Shown here in pieces: positions 1 through 8,319 of a stretch of DNA of 39,361 nt. The DNA is from an uncultured Bacteroidota bacterium (GTDB lineage Bacteria; Bacteroidota; Bacteroidia; Chitinophagales; LD1), in assembly GCA_903889265.1 (NCBI GenBank), contig CAISWS010000309.1:1-39361 (forward strand). Reading direction: 5' to 3'. The notes below the pieces were generated by a model, which was given only the letters and a program-made list of their open reading frames with translations, did no database searches and was not told where the DNA came from. The position numbers were made by a program, and so were the translations under genes. Each line of letters opens with the position of its first letter. Within the stretch, counting starts at the first letter, position 1.

Positions 1-765
1 AGCAACGAGTACCGCGACATTGCGGCGGTTGTTACTTCCTATAAATTCGATTATGTATTTCACTACGCCGCCGTAGTAGGCGTAAAGCGCACGCTCGAAA
101 ATCCTGTGTCAGTGCTGCACGATATCCAGGGCATTAAATACATCCTCGACCTCTGCAAAAACACCGGTGTTAAACGTATATTCTTCTCTTCTTCATCCGA
201 AGTTTACGGCGAACCGTTTGAGCATCCTCAGAATGAAATGACCACTCCGCTTAACTCGCGTTTACCCTATGCTGTTGTTAAAAACGTAGGCGAGGCATTC
301 CTGCGCTCATACAAACAGGAGTTCGATCTGGACTATACTATCTTCCGTTTCTTTAACACCTACGGCCCAAAACAAAGCAGCGACTTTGTAATGACCCGTT
401 TTATTAAATCGGCTTTACTCGGCGAAAACATTACTATATACGGTGATGGCATGCAAACCCGCACTTTCTGTTACCGGAATGATAATATTGACGCCTGCGC
501 AAGCACACTGTATAACAATCTCCATTTAAATGATACCGTTAACATCGGCAGCGACCATGAAGTTACCATCATAGAACTGGCTAAAATGATTATTGACATC
601 ACCGGTTCAAAATCGAAATTAGTGCACCTGCCGCCTTTGGCAGAAGGTGACATGTCGAGAAGAAAGCCTGACGTTTCAAAAATGAAGAGCCTGTTAGGGC
701 GGCCTATGACCAAGCTAGAAGATGGTATCAGGAGAACTATTGAAAGCGGACAGTATTATTATTAG
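1..765 (+). CDS. NAD-dependent epimerase/dehydratase (SDR family), 5' truncated by window edge
   Basis: The reading frame is open from base 1, so the first ATG-like position in the window is not the start; the N-terminal Rossmann GxxGxxG part lies outside. The visible 254 residues contain HYAAVVGV near the start, an SSSEVYGE strand, and the SDR catalytic YxxxK as YAVVK, followed by FRFFNTYGP, all typical of the extended SDR group that includes dTDP-glucose 4,6-dehydratase, UDP-glucuronate decarboxylase and UDP-sugar 4-epimerases. It should act on a nucleotide-activated sugar in the cytoplasm, feeding surface glycan synthesis. The neighbouring galE and FkbM methyltransferase genes on the same strand support this. 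Substrate cannot be told from the sequence. The C-terminus ends in three tyrosines. Confidence 0.85.
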   Translation, partial: SNEYRDIAAVVTSYKFDYVFHYAAVVGVKRTLENPVSVLHDIQGIKYILDLCKNTGVKRIFFSSSSEVYGEPFEHPQNEMTTPLNSRLPYAVVKNVGEAFLRSYKQEFDLDYTIFRFFNTYGPKQSSDFVMTRFIKSALLGENITIYGDGMQTRTFCYRNDNIDACASTLYNNLHLNDTVNIGSDHEVTIIELAKMIIDITGSKSKLVHLPPLAEGDMSRRKPDVSKMKSLLGRPMTKLEDGIRRTIESGQYYY

Positions 766-864
766 GATAGGCGGTGTGCCGCAAAGCGATGCGCGATAAT
801 TCTGATTTTTCGCAAATCGTAGAGTCGCAAACCGCGCATCGGAAAAAAACTATAAACTCTTTTC

Positions 865-1899
865 ATGTCAGGCACAAAACCCAAAATACTTGTTACCGGT
901 GGCTGTGGTTACATTGGTTCGCACACGGTTGTTGATTTGCTTGAAAATAACTTCGAGGTAATTATTGTTGACAGCAACCTGCGATCTAAACCCGAAACCA
1001 CAAGCCGTATCAGCAAAATCAGCGGGCACCCGGTTGTAAATCATAAAATTGACCTTTGCAATAAAGAGGCAACGCGGCAACTGTTTAAAGAAGCGGGTAA
1101 AATAGATGGTATCATTCATTTTGCGGCACTCAAATCGGTACCCGAGTCGGTTGAAAAACCCTTGCTTTATTATAATAATAACCTCGGCTCGCTGGTTAAC
1201 CTGCTTGAACTAAGCGCCGAGTTTGGAGTTAAGGATTTTGTATTCTCATCATCCTGCTCGGTATACGGCAACACCACTGAACTACCGGTTACGGAACAAA
1301 CTCCTATAGCCACCGCCGAGAGCCCATATGCACGCACCAAACAAATTGGTGAAGATATTATCCGAGACTTTTCAAAAGTATCCGAAAGCCGGTTTGTATT
1401 ACTAAGGTATTTCAATCCTGCCGGCGCGCATGAAAGCGGCGAACTGGGCGAAGACACTACTGATGTCATTACGGCCGTAGTTCCCCGCATTACCGGTACT
1501 GCTCTCGGCAAGTTTAAGGAGTTTGCAGTCTTCGGCTCCGATTACGATACCCGCGATGGCACCTGCATCCGCGATTACATACACGTAATGGATATTGCCA
1601 ACGCGCATACCAAAGCGCTTCAGTACCTGATGGAGGGCCGTAACGAAAGTAAGTGCGAAGTGTTCAACCTGGGCACCGGTAACGGTGTAACAGTTTTAGA
1701 GGCCATACAATCTTTCGAAAAAGTAAGCGGGGTAAAACTAAACTGGAAATTCAGTCCGCGCCGCGCAGGTGATGTGGTAAGCATTTACGCCAATAACAAT
1801 AAAGCCGTGTCTAAACTGGGCTGGCAAATAAAGCGCGACTTGGATACCATGCTTCGCACTGCCTGGCTTTGGGACAAAAAGATGAGCGCCCGTTTATAA
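865..1899 (+). CDS. galE: UDP-glucose 4-epimerase GalE
   Basis: A complete 344-residue protein, the usual GalE length. It starts with the NAD-binding motif TGGCGYIGSH (residues about 11-20), continues with HFAALKSVPESV, SSSCSVYGN, and the catalytic YxxxK as SPYARTKQ, and has the late RDYIHVMDIANAH motif that marks GalE. The reaction is the reversible interconversion of UDP-glucose and UDP-galactose (or the N-acetylated forms) in the cytosol. The gap to the upstream SDR gene is 99 bp, and no clear promoter is visible in it, so the two may be cotranscribed. Start ATG at 865 is the only sensible one before the Rossmann motif. Confidence 0.93.
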   Translation: MSGTKPKILVTGGCGYIGSHTVVDLLENNFEVIIVDSNLRSKPETTSRISKISGHPVVNHKIDLCNKEATRQLFKEAGKIDGIIHFAALKSVPESVEKPLLYYNNNLGSLVNLLELSAEFGVKDFVFSSSCSVYGNTTELPVTEQTPIATAESPYARTKQIGEDIIRDFSKVSESRFVLLRYFNPAGAHESGELGEDTTDVITAVVPRITGTALGKFKEFAVFGSDYDTRDGTCIRDYIHVMDIANAHTKALQYLMEGRNESKCEVFNLGTGNGVTVLEAIQSFEKVSGVKLNWKFSPRRAGDVVSIYANNNKAVSKLGWQIKRDLDTMLRTAWLWDKKMSARL

Positions 1900-1971
1900 T
1901 AAAGTTTGCCGATAAAATTGCCTGAGCTGTAATAAGGCTCATCTGTATTACTTTATTGCGCCTTTCGAAAG

Positions 1972-2001
1972 TTGGGATAAACAGAAATATTAATATTTTT
2001 G
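1972..2001 (+). promoter_or_regulatory. Bacteroidota-type promoter for the FkbM methyltransferase gene
   Basis: TTG at 1972-1974 and TATTTTTG at 1994-2001 match the Bacteroidota -33 and -7 (TAnnTTTG) elements with a 19-bp spacer. The ATG of the next gene is 39 bp downstream of the -7 element. Exact match in sequence; function is inferred. Confidence 0.6.
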
Positions 2002-2039
2002 GGGTCGCTGTAATCATATTAAAACTAATTATTTCACTT

Positions 2040-2972
2040 ATGCTGAAGCAACGAATAAAAAGTGCCATTGTTAAACTTATTGGTTGGATGATGACCTTCA
2101 GGCCGGCTCTGCCAATGTTCAATTTCTTATTCGAATACGGTAGCTCTGGCTTTAGAAGTTTCGTTATAAGGAATGTAAAACAACAGCCTGTCAATTATCT
2201 GTGGAAAGTGAAACTGCTGAACAATAAAACCTTCAATGTTTTTATTGACGACAGCTGGAAATCATGGCAATTTGCATATAACTATAAATGGTATCATATA
2301 GGGGACTCCAAAGTAATGCGCTTGCTGAATGATTATTATCCAATTGACGGCACGTATATTGATATTGGCGCTAATCTTGGTTTAATGACTATGCATGCAG
2401 TGGCCGCAAAAAGGAGGATGGTTCTGTTTGAGCCCAATAAAAGCCTGAATGCTTTTACACAAAAGCAATACTCCGCTAATAATTACAGCAATTACGTTAT
2501 TGAAAATTATTGCTTATCCGATCATGAAGGCACAGCAACTTTTTATGTCTCAGGTTCTTCCTTTCAAAGTAGTTTAAACAAAAACATTGCATTAGCAGAT
2601 AAATACGGAGGATTAGCCGGGGAGATGAACGTTGAGCTGACGACTCTGGATAAATATTTGTCTGCCCGGCCTGATATCAAACCAGTTATTATTAAAATTG
2701 ATGCGGAGGGTCATGATTTTGAAGTACTCAAAGGCGCAGAGAAAACCATCCGGGAATTTCAGCCTGCCGTATTTGTGGAAATAAATTCCGTTGAAAGGCC
2801 GGACATTATCAACTTTATGGAGTCACTCGGATTTAAATCGTTTGGCGTTTCAAGACTTGAAAATGATTATCTCATTCGCCCGGAAAGGAAAAAAGAATTT
2901 GACGACTGTATTGACGCACTCTTTGTGCGTGATAAAGTTCTTCTGGATAAAATAGCCTCTTTTATAAAATAA
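2040..2972 (+). CDS. FkbM family SAM-dependent methyltransferase
   Basis: The 310-residue protein carries the two FkbM hallmarks: the SAM-binding motif IDIGANLGLMT in the first half and KIDAEGHDFEVLKGA in the second, followed by VFVEIN. Members methylate hydroxyl groups of sugars or polyketides, and in glycan loci they usually O-methylate a glycosyl residue. A TTG at 1956 would add 28 residues, but it lies upstream of the -7 promoter element at 1994-2001, so ATG 2040 is preferred. The gene is noticeably more AT-rich than galE before it, and the N-terminal region (about residues 1-80) has no recognised domain. It follows the two nucleotide-sugar genes, which suggests methyl-capping or decoration of a surface polysaccharide. 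Confidence 0.85.
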   Translation: MLKQRIKSAIVKLIGWMMTFRPALPMFNFLFEYGSSGFRSFVIRNVKQQPVNYLWKVKLLNNKTFNVFIDDSWKSWQFAYNYKWYHIGDSKVMRLLNDYYPIDGTYIDIGANLGLMTMHAVAAKRRMVLFEPNKSLNAFTQKQYSANNYSNYVIENYCLSDHEGTATFYVSGSSFQSSLNKNIALADKYGGLAGEMNVELTTLDKYLSARPDIKPVIIKIDAEGHDFEVLKGAEKTIREFQPAVFVEINSVERPDIINFMESLGFKSFGVSRLENDYLIRPERKKEFDDCIDALFVRDKVLLDKIASFIK

Positions 2973-2978
2973 GCAGCA

Positions 2979-4145
2979 TTATTCAAAAAGGTCCTTTACC
3001 CGGTCAAAAAAACCTTTCTCCGTTTTCACACCCGGTTTAGGTTTAAAATTCGGCGATTCCCTCAGCTTTTCAAGCAATTTCCTTTCATCGCTGTTAAGGT
3101 CGGTAGGAGTATAAACGTTTATCAATATTAATTGGTCCCCCTTTCCGTAAGCGTTTACGGCTGGCAATCCCTTACCGTTTAGCCTGAATATTTTTCCTGC
3201 CTGTGTACCGGCAGGCACCTTAAATTTAGCCTTGCCATCAATAGTGGGTACTTCCACAGTAGTGCCTAAAACCGCATCAATAAAACTGATGTGCAGATTG
3301 TAAATCACGTTCTGCCCGTCAATTTCCAAATCGGGGTTTTGTTCTACTTCAATTTGTATAATCAGGTCTCCCGGGGATCCACCATGCTCGCCGGCGTTTC
3401 CTTTGCCACTCATGGAAAGCTGCATGCCATCCTGTACGCCAGGGGGTACATCAAAAGTCAGTGTTTCCTCGCCATAAACCACCCCAAGGCCATTACAGCC
3501 GGTACACTTCTTCGTTATCTGCTGTCCGCTGCCGTTACATGCATAACAGGTCTGGGTGGTTTGCATTTGGCCCAAAATGGTATTGGTTACCTTGCGCACT
3601 ACACCCTGGCCCCCACAAACCGTACATTTGCTTACCGAACTTGCATCTTTAGCACCACTTCCGTTGCAGGTAGGGCACTCAATATGTTTTTTAACCTTTA
3701 CGCTTTTATGCGCTCCGCTGGCAACCTCACCCAGGGTAAGTTTTATCTTAATCCGCAGGTTGCTGCCGCGCTTTCCGCGGGTCCGGCTTTGCCTTCCGCC
3801 ACCGCCGCCAAAAAACGACTCAAACGGATCAAAACCGCCGCCACCGCCGCCACCAAAAATATCGCCGAAGTTGCGGAAAATGTCCTCCACATTTCCATTG
3901 TGGAATCCTCCCTGCCCGCCGTTTACACCCGCATGCCCGAACTGATCGTACGATTGGCGTTTCGCCTCATCACCCAAAACCTCATAGGCCTCTGCGGCTT
4001 CTTTAAATTTCTCTTCCGAAGCTTTATCGCCCTGATTACGGTCCGGGTGATACTTTAACGCCACTTTACGGTACGCCTTCTTAATCTCCTCTTTTGAGGC
4101 AGTTTTCTGAACTTCCAGAACTTCGTAATAATCTCTTTTTGCCAC
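2979..4145 (-). CDS. dnaJ: Molecular chaperone DnaJ
   Basis: The 388-residue protein has the full type I Hsp40 layout: J domain with the HPD tripeptide (KYHPDRNQ, about residues 31-38), a Gly/Phe-rich linker, four CxxCxGxG zinc repeats ([32 protein letters not shown]), and the C-terminal substrate-binding region. It stimulates the ATPase of DnaK. The canonical start [10 protein letters not shown] uses a GTG codon at 4145, visible as CAC on the plus strand; there is no better start nearby. It lies 57 bp downstream of grpE on the same strand, so grpE-dnaJ is probably an operon. dnaK is not in the window. The end is convergent with the FkbM gene, only 6 bp away. Confidence 0.97.
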   Translation of the reverse strand: MAKRDYYEVLEVQKTASKEEIKKAYRKVALKYHPDRNQGDKASEEKFKEAAEAYEVLGDEAKRQSYDQFGHAGVNGGQGGFHNGNVEDIFRNFGDIFGGGGGGGFDPFESFFGGGGGRQSRTRGKRGSNLRIKIKLTLGEVASGAHKSVKVKKHIECPTCNGSGAKDASSVSKCTVCGGQGVVRKVTNTILGQMQTTQTCYACNGSGQQITKKCTGCNGLGVVYGEETLTFDVPPGVQDGMQLSMSGKGNAGEHGGSPGDLIIQIEVEQNPDLEIDGQNVIYNLHISFIDAVLGTTVEVPTIDGKAKFKVPAGTQAGKIFRLNGKGLPAVNAYGKGDQLILINVYTPTDLNSDERKLLEKLRESPNFKPKPGVKTEKGFFDRVKDLFE

Positions 4146-4202
4146 CGTGGTCTAACCTCTGCCTGCAGGTCAAAGGAATTTTGCTTTTAGTTTATTAATT
4201 GC

Positions 4203-4883
4203 TTACTCCGCCTTTTTGCCCACTATTACTTTGGCAAAGCGTATCAGCTTTCCGTTCAGGTAATAACCTTTTTCTACCTGGTCTACTACCTTACCAGCCT
4301 GTTTCGGGTCTGTAACCGGTATTTCGGTAATTGCCTCATGTTCGTCAACATTAAACTCCTTACCAACAGTTTCTATTGGGGTTAATCCTTTAGCCGAAAG
4401 ATTGCTCACCAGCTTATTATATATCAGCTGCATGCCGTTTTTTGCTTCACTATCACCCTCCAGGGCTTTTAACGCACGTTCAAAATCATCCACTACAGGC
4501 AGCAACTCTTTAATAATCTCTTTACTGGCAGTTTGTATGGTCTCCAGCTTTTCTTTAGCCGTGCGTTTTTTATAATTGTCGAAATCCGCATACATGCGCA
4601 CATACTTATCACGCAATTCGTCCATTTCTTTTTTCAACTCAACTATTTCAATGTCCTTAGGGTCAACGGCTTCCTCTTCAAACTCAGCGTCTTCAGGCTT
4701 ATTCTTCTTAAACACATCGTTTATCAGCTTCTCCACCCCATCCAGGGTTTTTCCGGCAAAGGTTTCAGCCTTACCTTTTGCCTGCTGGGCAAATTCCTCA
4801 GCTTTTTCCGAAACTGTATTTTTGATGTCCTCAACCCTGTCCTTCAGGTTGTCTTTTTCGGCATTTCCTTTTTGTTCTTCCAT
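4203..4883 (-). CDS. grpE: Nucleotide exchange factor GrpE
   Basis: The 226-residue protein has a long, highly charged N-terminal helical region (about residues 1-85), then the coiled-coil and GrpE core with YADFDNYKKRTAKE, LLPVVDDFERAL and the C-terminal beta domain ending in V.KGYYLNGKLIRFAKVIVGK. GrpE exchanges ADP for ATP on DnaK. It is somewhat longer than the E. coli protein because of the extended acidic N-terminus. Located just upstream of dnaJ on the same strand. A TAnnTTTG-type element on the minus strand at 4958-4965 is a plausible promoter. Confidence 0.96.
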   Translation of the reverse strand: MEEQKGNAEKDNLKDRVEDIKNTVSEKAEEFAQQAKGKAETFAGKTLDGVEKLINDVFKKNKPEDAEFEEEAVDPKDIEIVELKKEMDELRDKYVRMYADFDNYKKRTAKEKLETIQTASKEIIKELLPVVDDFERALKALEGDSEAKNGMQLIYNKLVSNLSAKGLTPIETVGKEFNVDEHEAITEIPVTDPKQAGKVVDQVEKGYYLNGKLIRFAKVIVGKKAE

Positions 4884-4957
4884 AATTGAGCATTTTTAGC
4901 GCGGCAAATATCTCAAATTCTCTGCCCTAAGTAGAAATATCGCCAAATTGACCAAAA

Positions 4958-4965
4958 CAAAAGTA
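4958..4965 (-). promoter_or_regulatory. Possible -7 element upstream of grpE-dnaJ
   Basis: CAAAAGTA on the plus strand reads TACTTTTG on the minus strand, matching TAnnTTTG. It lies 75 bp upstream of the grpE ATG. No matching TTG at the usual distance was found, so this is tentative. No CIRCE inverted repeat was seen in the interval 4884-5076. Confidence 0.35.
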
Positions 4966-5076
4966 AAATGGCTGACTTATGGGCTGATAACCATCAACAT
5001 TTGAAAATTTGGCAGAGCTATGTCAGGTAATTTGGCTGAAAAATTTCCGTATTGCGTTAGATGTAGACCCGAACCT

Positions 5077-5649
5077 TTAGTTGACCATGTCCTTAACCAT
5101 CTCCTGAAGGGTCGGTATTACCTGGGTTTCAAACCACGGATTTTTCTTCTGCCAGATTTTATTTCTTGGCGAGGGGTGAACAAGGGGCAGGAATTGAGGT
5201 AAATACTCTTTGTAAGATTTTACTGTCTCTGTCAAAGTGGTTTTCAGCTTTTCGCCTAGGTAGTATTTCTGAGAATACTGGCCTATAAGGATAATTAATT
5301 GCACCCCCGGCATTTTGTCCAATAAAAGCTGATGCCATAATGGGGCACACTCAGGCCGGGGAGGCAGGTCGCCCGATTTACCCTTGCCGGGGTAACAAAA
5401 ACCCATCGGCACCAGGGCAAATATCTTCTCATTATAAAATTGCTCCTTATCTACGCCAAACCAACGCCTTAGCTCATTCCCGCTTTGGTCATCCCACGGT
5501 ACACCGCTTTGCTGCACTTTTAACCCCGGGGCCTGGCCTATGATAACTATTTTGGAAATGGTACTTGCCTGTACTATCGGCCTTGGCCCAAACGGCAGAA
5601 ACTGTTTACAGGTTTCGCATGCGCGTATTTTTTCAAGCAACTGCTTCAT
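5077..5649 (-). CDS. Uracil-DNA glycosylase superfamily protein, probable Fe-S type
   Basis: The 190-residue protein has UDG motif 1 as GQAPG (residues 38-42) and motif 2 as HPSPRN near residue 157. Cysteines at 11, 14, 85 and 101 have the CxxC-n70-C-n15-C spacing of the 4Fe-4S ligands of family 4 and related UDGs, so an iron-sulfur cluster is likely. The family removes uracil or damaged pyrimidines from DNA. Family 4 usually reads GEAPG in motif 1; here the acidic residue is Gln, so the exact substrate and catalytic mode are open. It stands between murA and grpE, on the same strand as both; the 77-bp gap after murA contains a C/G-rich hairpin. Confidence 0.8.
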   Translation of the reverse strand: MKQLLEKIRACETCKQFLPFGPRPIVQASTISKIVIIGQAPGLKVQQSGVPWDDQSGNELRRWFGVDKEQFYNEKIFALVPMGFCYPGKGKSGDLPPRPECAPLWHQLLLDKMPGVQLIILIGQYSQKYYLGEKLKTTLTETVKSYKEYLPQFLPLVHPSPRNKIWQKKNPWFETQVIPTLQEMVKDMVN

Positions 5650-5696
5650 AGAAAAACTTTTATCAGCTCAGTGCAGCCCCGCCTTTTGCATTAGTT

Positions 5697-5709
5697 TCCC
5701 CTTCGGGGA
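5697..5709. repeat. TCCCCTTCGGGGA hairpin between murA and the UDG gene
   Basis: A perfect 5-bp stem with a TTC loop, followed by a second GC-rich stretch. It resembles the dispersed C-rich hairpins seen at 16022-16034 in this window and is not followed by a clear T-run, so it may be a repeat unit rather than a strong terminator. Confidence 0.45.
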
Positions 5710-5726
5710 CGGAAGGGGCCGGGCTT

Positions 5727-7034
5727 TTACACCCTCTTTATTTCGGCTCCCAGAGCATTCAACCGCTCATCAATTCGCTGGTAACCCCGGTCAATCTGGT
5801 CAATATTGTTGATGATAGATTTGCCCTCAGCACTCATAGCGGCTATCAGCAATGCCACCCCGGCACGAATGTCGGGCGAGCTCATCGTTATACCCCGCAA
5901 TTTAAATGCCCGGTGCAAACCAATTACGGTGGCCCGGTGCGGGTCGCACAAAATTATCTGCGCCCCCATGTCAATTAGCTTGTCTACAAAAAACAGGCGG
6001 CTCTCAAACATTTTCTGGTGTATCAGTACACTGCCTTTGGCTTGCGTAGCTACCACCAAAACTATCGAAATCAAGTCGGGCGTAAACAAAGGCCAGGGCC
6101 CGTCCGCCACGGTCAGTATCGAACCATCTATAAATTTCTGTATGGTGTAATGCTCCCGGGCCGGCACATAAATATCATCGCCCCGGTATTCCATTTCAAT
6201 ACCCAGCTTTTCAAATACAGGCAAGATATTACCCAGCATATCAATCCGGCAATTCTTGATAGTAATTTCACTTTGGGTCATGGCCGCAAGGCCTATAAAG
6301 CTGCCAATTTCAATCATATCCGGCAACATCCGGTGCTCCGTTCCTTTCAGGTATTCAACACCTTCAATCACCAGCAAATTCGAGCCGCTGCCTGTAATTT
6401 TGGCACCCATGCGTATAAGCATGGCCGTTAACTGCTGCAGGTAAGGTTCGCAGGCGGCGTTGTAAATAGTAGTGGTACCTTTGGCCATTACAGCCGTCAT
6501 AACAATATTGGCAGTACCGGTTACCGATGGCTCATCCAGCAAAACATAAGTGCCTTGCAGGTTACTGGCCTCAGCACTGTAAAATGTTTCGTGACTATCA
6601 TAATTGAATTTTGCACCCAGCTTTTCGAAACCCAGAAAGTGTGTATCCAATCTTCTTCTGCCAATTTTATCGCCACCGGGTTTGGGCATATAGGCCTTTT
6701 TAAAACGGGTAAGCAAAGGGCCCATAATCATAATAGAACCACGCAACGAAGCACCCTTCTTTTTGTAAACGTCTGATTTAAGATAATCGAGGTTTACAGC
6801 ATCCGCCTTAAAGGTATAAGTGTCTTCGCTAAGCTTTTCAACCTTAACCCCCAGGTCCTGCAAAATATCTATCAGGGCCAGCACATCGCGTATGGCGGGT
6901 ATATTGCTGATGGTTATTTTCTCCGGTGTAAGCAGCACGGCACACAGAATCTGCAACGCCTCATTTTTTGCACCCTGCGGTGTAATTTCTCCTTTCAGTT
7001 TTTTTCCGCCTGTAACTTCGAACGAGTTTGCCAT
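5727..7034 (-). CDS. murA: UDP-N-acetylglucosamine 1-carboxyvinyltransferase MurA, Asp at the fosfomycin-target position
   Basis: The 435-residue protein transfers enolpyruvate from PEP to UDP-GlcNAc, the first committed step of peptidoglycan synthesis. It starts MANSFEVTGGKKLKGE and has the catalytic Lys-Asn pair in QGAKNEALQ. The loop that in E. coli reads PGGCTIG, with the fosfomycin-alkylated Cys115, reads PGGDKIGRRRLDTH here, so Cys is replaced by Asp. That substitution is known from other bacteria to leave the enzyme active while making it insensitive to fosfomycin. The frame extends 18 residues upstream to 7088, but ATG 7034 matches the family N-terminus. It lies downstream of the DUF4290 gene on the same strand, with a hairpin between them. 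Confidence 0.95.
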   Translation of the reverse strand: MANSFEVTGGKKLKGEITPQGAKNEALQILCAVLLTPEKITISNIPAIRDVLALIDILQDLGVKVEKLSEDTYTFKADAVNLDYLKSDVYKKKGASLRGSIMIMGPLLTRFKKAYMPKPGGDKIGRRRLDTHFLGFEKLGAKFNYDSHETFYSAEASNLQGTYVLLDEPSVTGTANIVMTAVMAKGTTTIYNAACEPYLQQLTAMLIRMGAKITGSGSNLLVIEGVEYLKGTEHRMLPDMIEIGSFIGLAAMTQSEITIKNCRIDMLGNILPVFEKLGIEMEYRGDDIYVPAREHYTIQKFIDGSILTVADGPWPLFTPDLISIVLVVATQAKGSVLIHQKMFESRLFFVDKLIDMGAQIILCDPHRATVIGLHRAFKLRGITMSSPDIRAGVALLIAAMSAEGKSIINNIDQIDRGYQRIDERLNALGAEIKRV

Positions 7035-7160
7035 GAGTTGTTGTTGGTTGTTGAAATAAATACACTTTAACAACGCTAAATACAACAATGCATTTCTTAT
7101 TGCGAAGGAAAGTTATGCTTTGGTAGAAACAGTGCAATGTGGACTGTATAGTGAAGCCCT

Positions 7161-7192
7161 AAAACAACAAGAGCCAGAAATCCTGGCTCTTG
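7161..7192 (-). terminator. Probable rho-independent terminator after the DUF4290 gene
   Basis: CAAGAGCCAG (7168-7177) and CTGGCTCTTG (7183-7192) form a perfect 10-bp stem with a 5-nt loop. Read on the minus strand, the stem is followed by TTGTTTT, consistent with an intrinsic terminator 23 bp past the DUF4290 stop. murA downstream would then need its own promoter or read-through. Confidence 0.65.
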
Positions 7193-7214
7193 ATTCTAAT
7201 ATCCTGCTTCTGTT

Positions 7215-7928
7215 TTACCCCATCGGCGGCCTTTTCTTAAAATGCTTATTGCGGTTTTTGTTATTGTTATTACCACCGCCTTGCCCCTGGCCTCCACCTC
7301 CCTGGCGGAATTTGTTGTTATTGTTGTTGTTTTTGCGCGGGCCGTTGTTGTCCCTTTTGTCGGGGCCACTCTTCTGGCGGTTAGCACGGCTAAGGGAGTT
7401 AATATCCTGTTCATCCGAAATAACCAGTGCCCCTTTCGATAACAGGCGCAGGTCGTTTTTAATGGTTTCGTCGTTTACGTTTTCCTTGCTCCAGTTCTGG
7501 TATACAAGTTTCATAAAGTTACCTATGCACTGGGTAAAACCTGCCTGCTTTTCAGGGTCTTCGGTTTTAATGGCTTTGGCAACCAGTGTCTCCACATTTT
7601 TACCGTAGTGCTTGTATTTAATTCTCGATTGGGGATAGTGCAAACGCGCCGGCCTCTTTTCAATTTCTGCACGGTCTTTAATAGGGTATGGCGAGTCAAC
7701 ATCCAGTTTATAATCGCTCATAATAAAAAGATGGTCCCACAGCTTGTGGCGGAAATCTTCCACATTGCGCAGGTGGGGGTTTAACTGGCCCATCAGCTCA
7801 ATCAGCTCTTTGGCAAAAATGTTTCTCTTCTCGCGGTCTTTTATTTCCACGCAGGCTTCCACAATTTTTTGCACGTGGCGGCCATACTCTTTAAGCACTA
7901 ACTTGTTTCTGTTCGAATTATAATCCAT
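7215..7928 (-). CDS. DUF4290 family protein with Asn/Gly-rich tail
   Basis: The 237-residue protein begins MDYNSNRNKLVLKEYGRHVQ and matches what I know of the DUF4290 family, a Bacteroidota-restricted family of unknown function often encoded beside murA. The folded part (about residues 1-180) is predicted helical with no catalytic motif that I recognise. The last 50 residues are low-complexity: runs of Asn, Gly-Gln-Gly repeats and basic residues, ending KKRPPMG. This tail is probably disordered and, being basic and Gly/Asn-rich, could bind nucleic acid (inference only). Conserved neighbourhood suggests an envelope or growth-related job, but no function is established. Confidence 0.8.
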   Translation of the reverse strand: MDYNSNRNKLVLKEYGRHVQKIVEACVEIKDREKRNIFAKELIELMGQLNPHLRNVEDFRHKLWDHLFIMSDYKLDVDSPYPIKDRAEIEKRPARLHYPQSRIKYKHYGKNVETLVAKAIKTEDPEKQAGFTQCIGNFMKLVYQNWSKENVNDETIKNDLRLLSKGALVISDEQDINSLSRANRQKSGPDKRDNNGPRKNNNNNNKFRQGGGGQGQGGGNNNNKNRNKHFKKRPPMG

Positions 7929-8104
7929 AGGTATAATTAATTAAATAACGGTATCCGTTTGATAAAATAAAAGGTGTTGCAATAAACCGAAGACAAATTG
8001 AAGACCGGTGTGCGAATTAACAGGTTGGAGCGTTAACACACCCCGGTCAATTGCCTTTCAAATGATTTGAAGACCCAACGAAGATGGTAATTTTTAATGA
8101 GAAT

Positions 8105-8319
8105 GCAAATACCGTGAGAAATTTACCACTAAGGCACGCTTAGAAACTTTCTGAATTAAACCCCAATTCAATTTTACCGCAACAACGCTAAGAGCGCAAA
8201 GATGAATACAAAAGAAATTCTTTTAAAAAAGCATTTTCAATAACCAGCTTCTAAACCTTCGTGCAACTTAGTGCTCTTAGTGCATTAGTGGTAAATTTCG
8301 CTTCGCATTTGGTATTTGC
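8105..8319. repeat. 215-bp inverted-repeat element (MITE-like or palindromic repeat)
   Basis: This 391-bp intergenic gap (7929-8319) has no gene. Outer arms GCAAATACC (8105-8113) and GGTATTTGC (8311-8319), and inner arms at 8119-8137 (AAATTTACCACTAAGGCAC) and 8280-8298, are inverted copies; the inner arms match at 18 of 19 positions. Further inside, CTAAGAGCGC and GTGCTCTTAG also pair imperfectly. The element ends exactly where the stop codon of the surface-protein gene begins. It could fold into a long hairpin and end that transcript. No transposase is encoded. Confidence 0.6.
8187..8220 (+). repeat. Dispersed intergenic repeat, copy 1
   Basis: GCTAAGAGCGCAAAG followed by ATGAATACAAAAGAAATTC. 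Close copies occur at 19096-19130 and 21295-21325, all in plus orientation and all between genes. Confidence 0.55.

Noticed and set aside
3390-3700. Zinc-finger-like repeats as a separate gene
   Set aside because: They are the four CxxCxGxG repeats of DnaJ on the minus strand.
3291-4058. A 255-codon plus-strand ORF inside dnaJ
   Set aside because: It is the antisense shadow of a gene with full DnaJ motifs; its own translation shows no domain.
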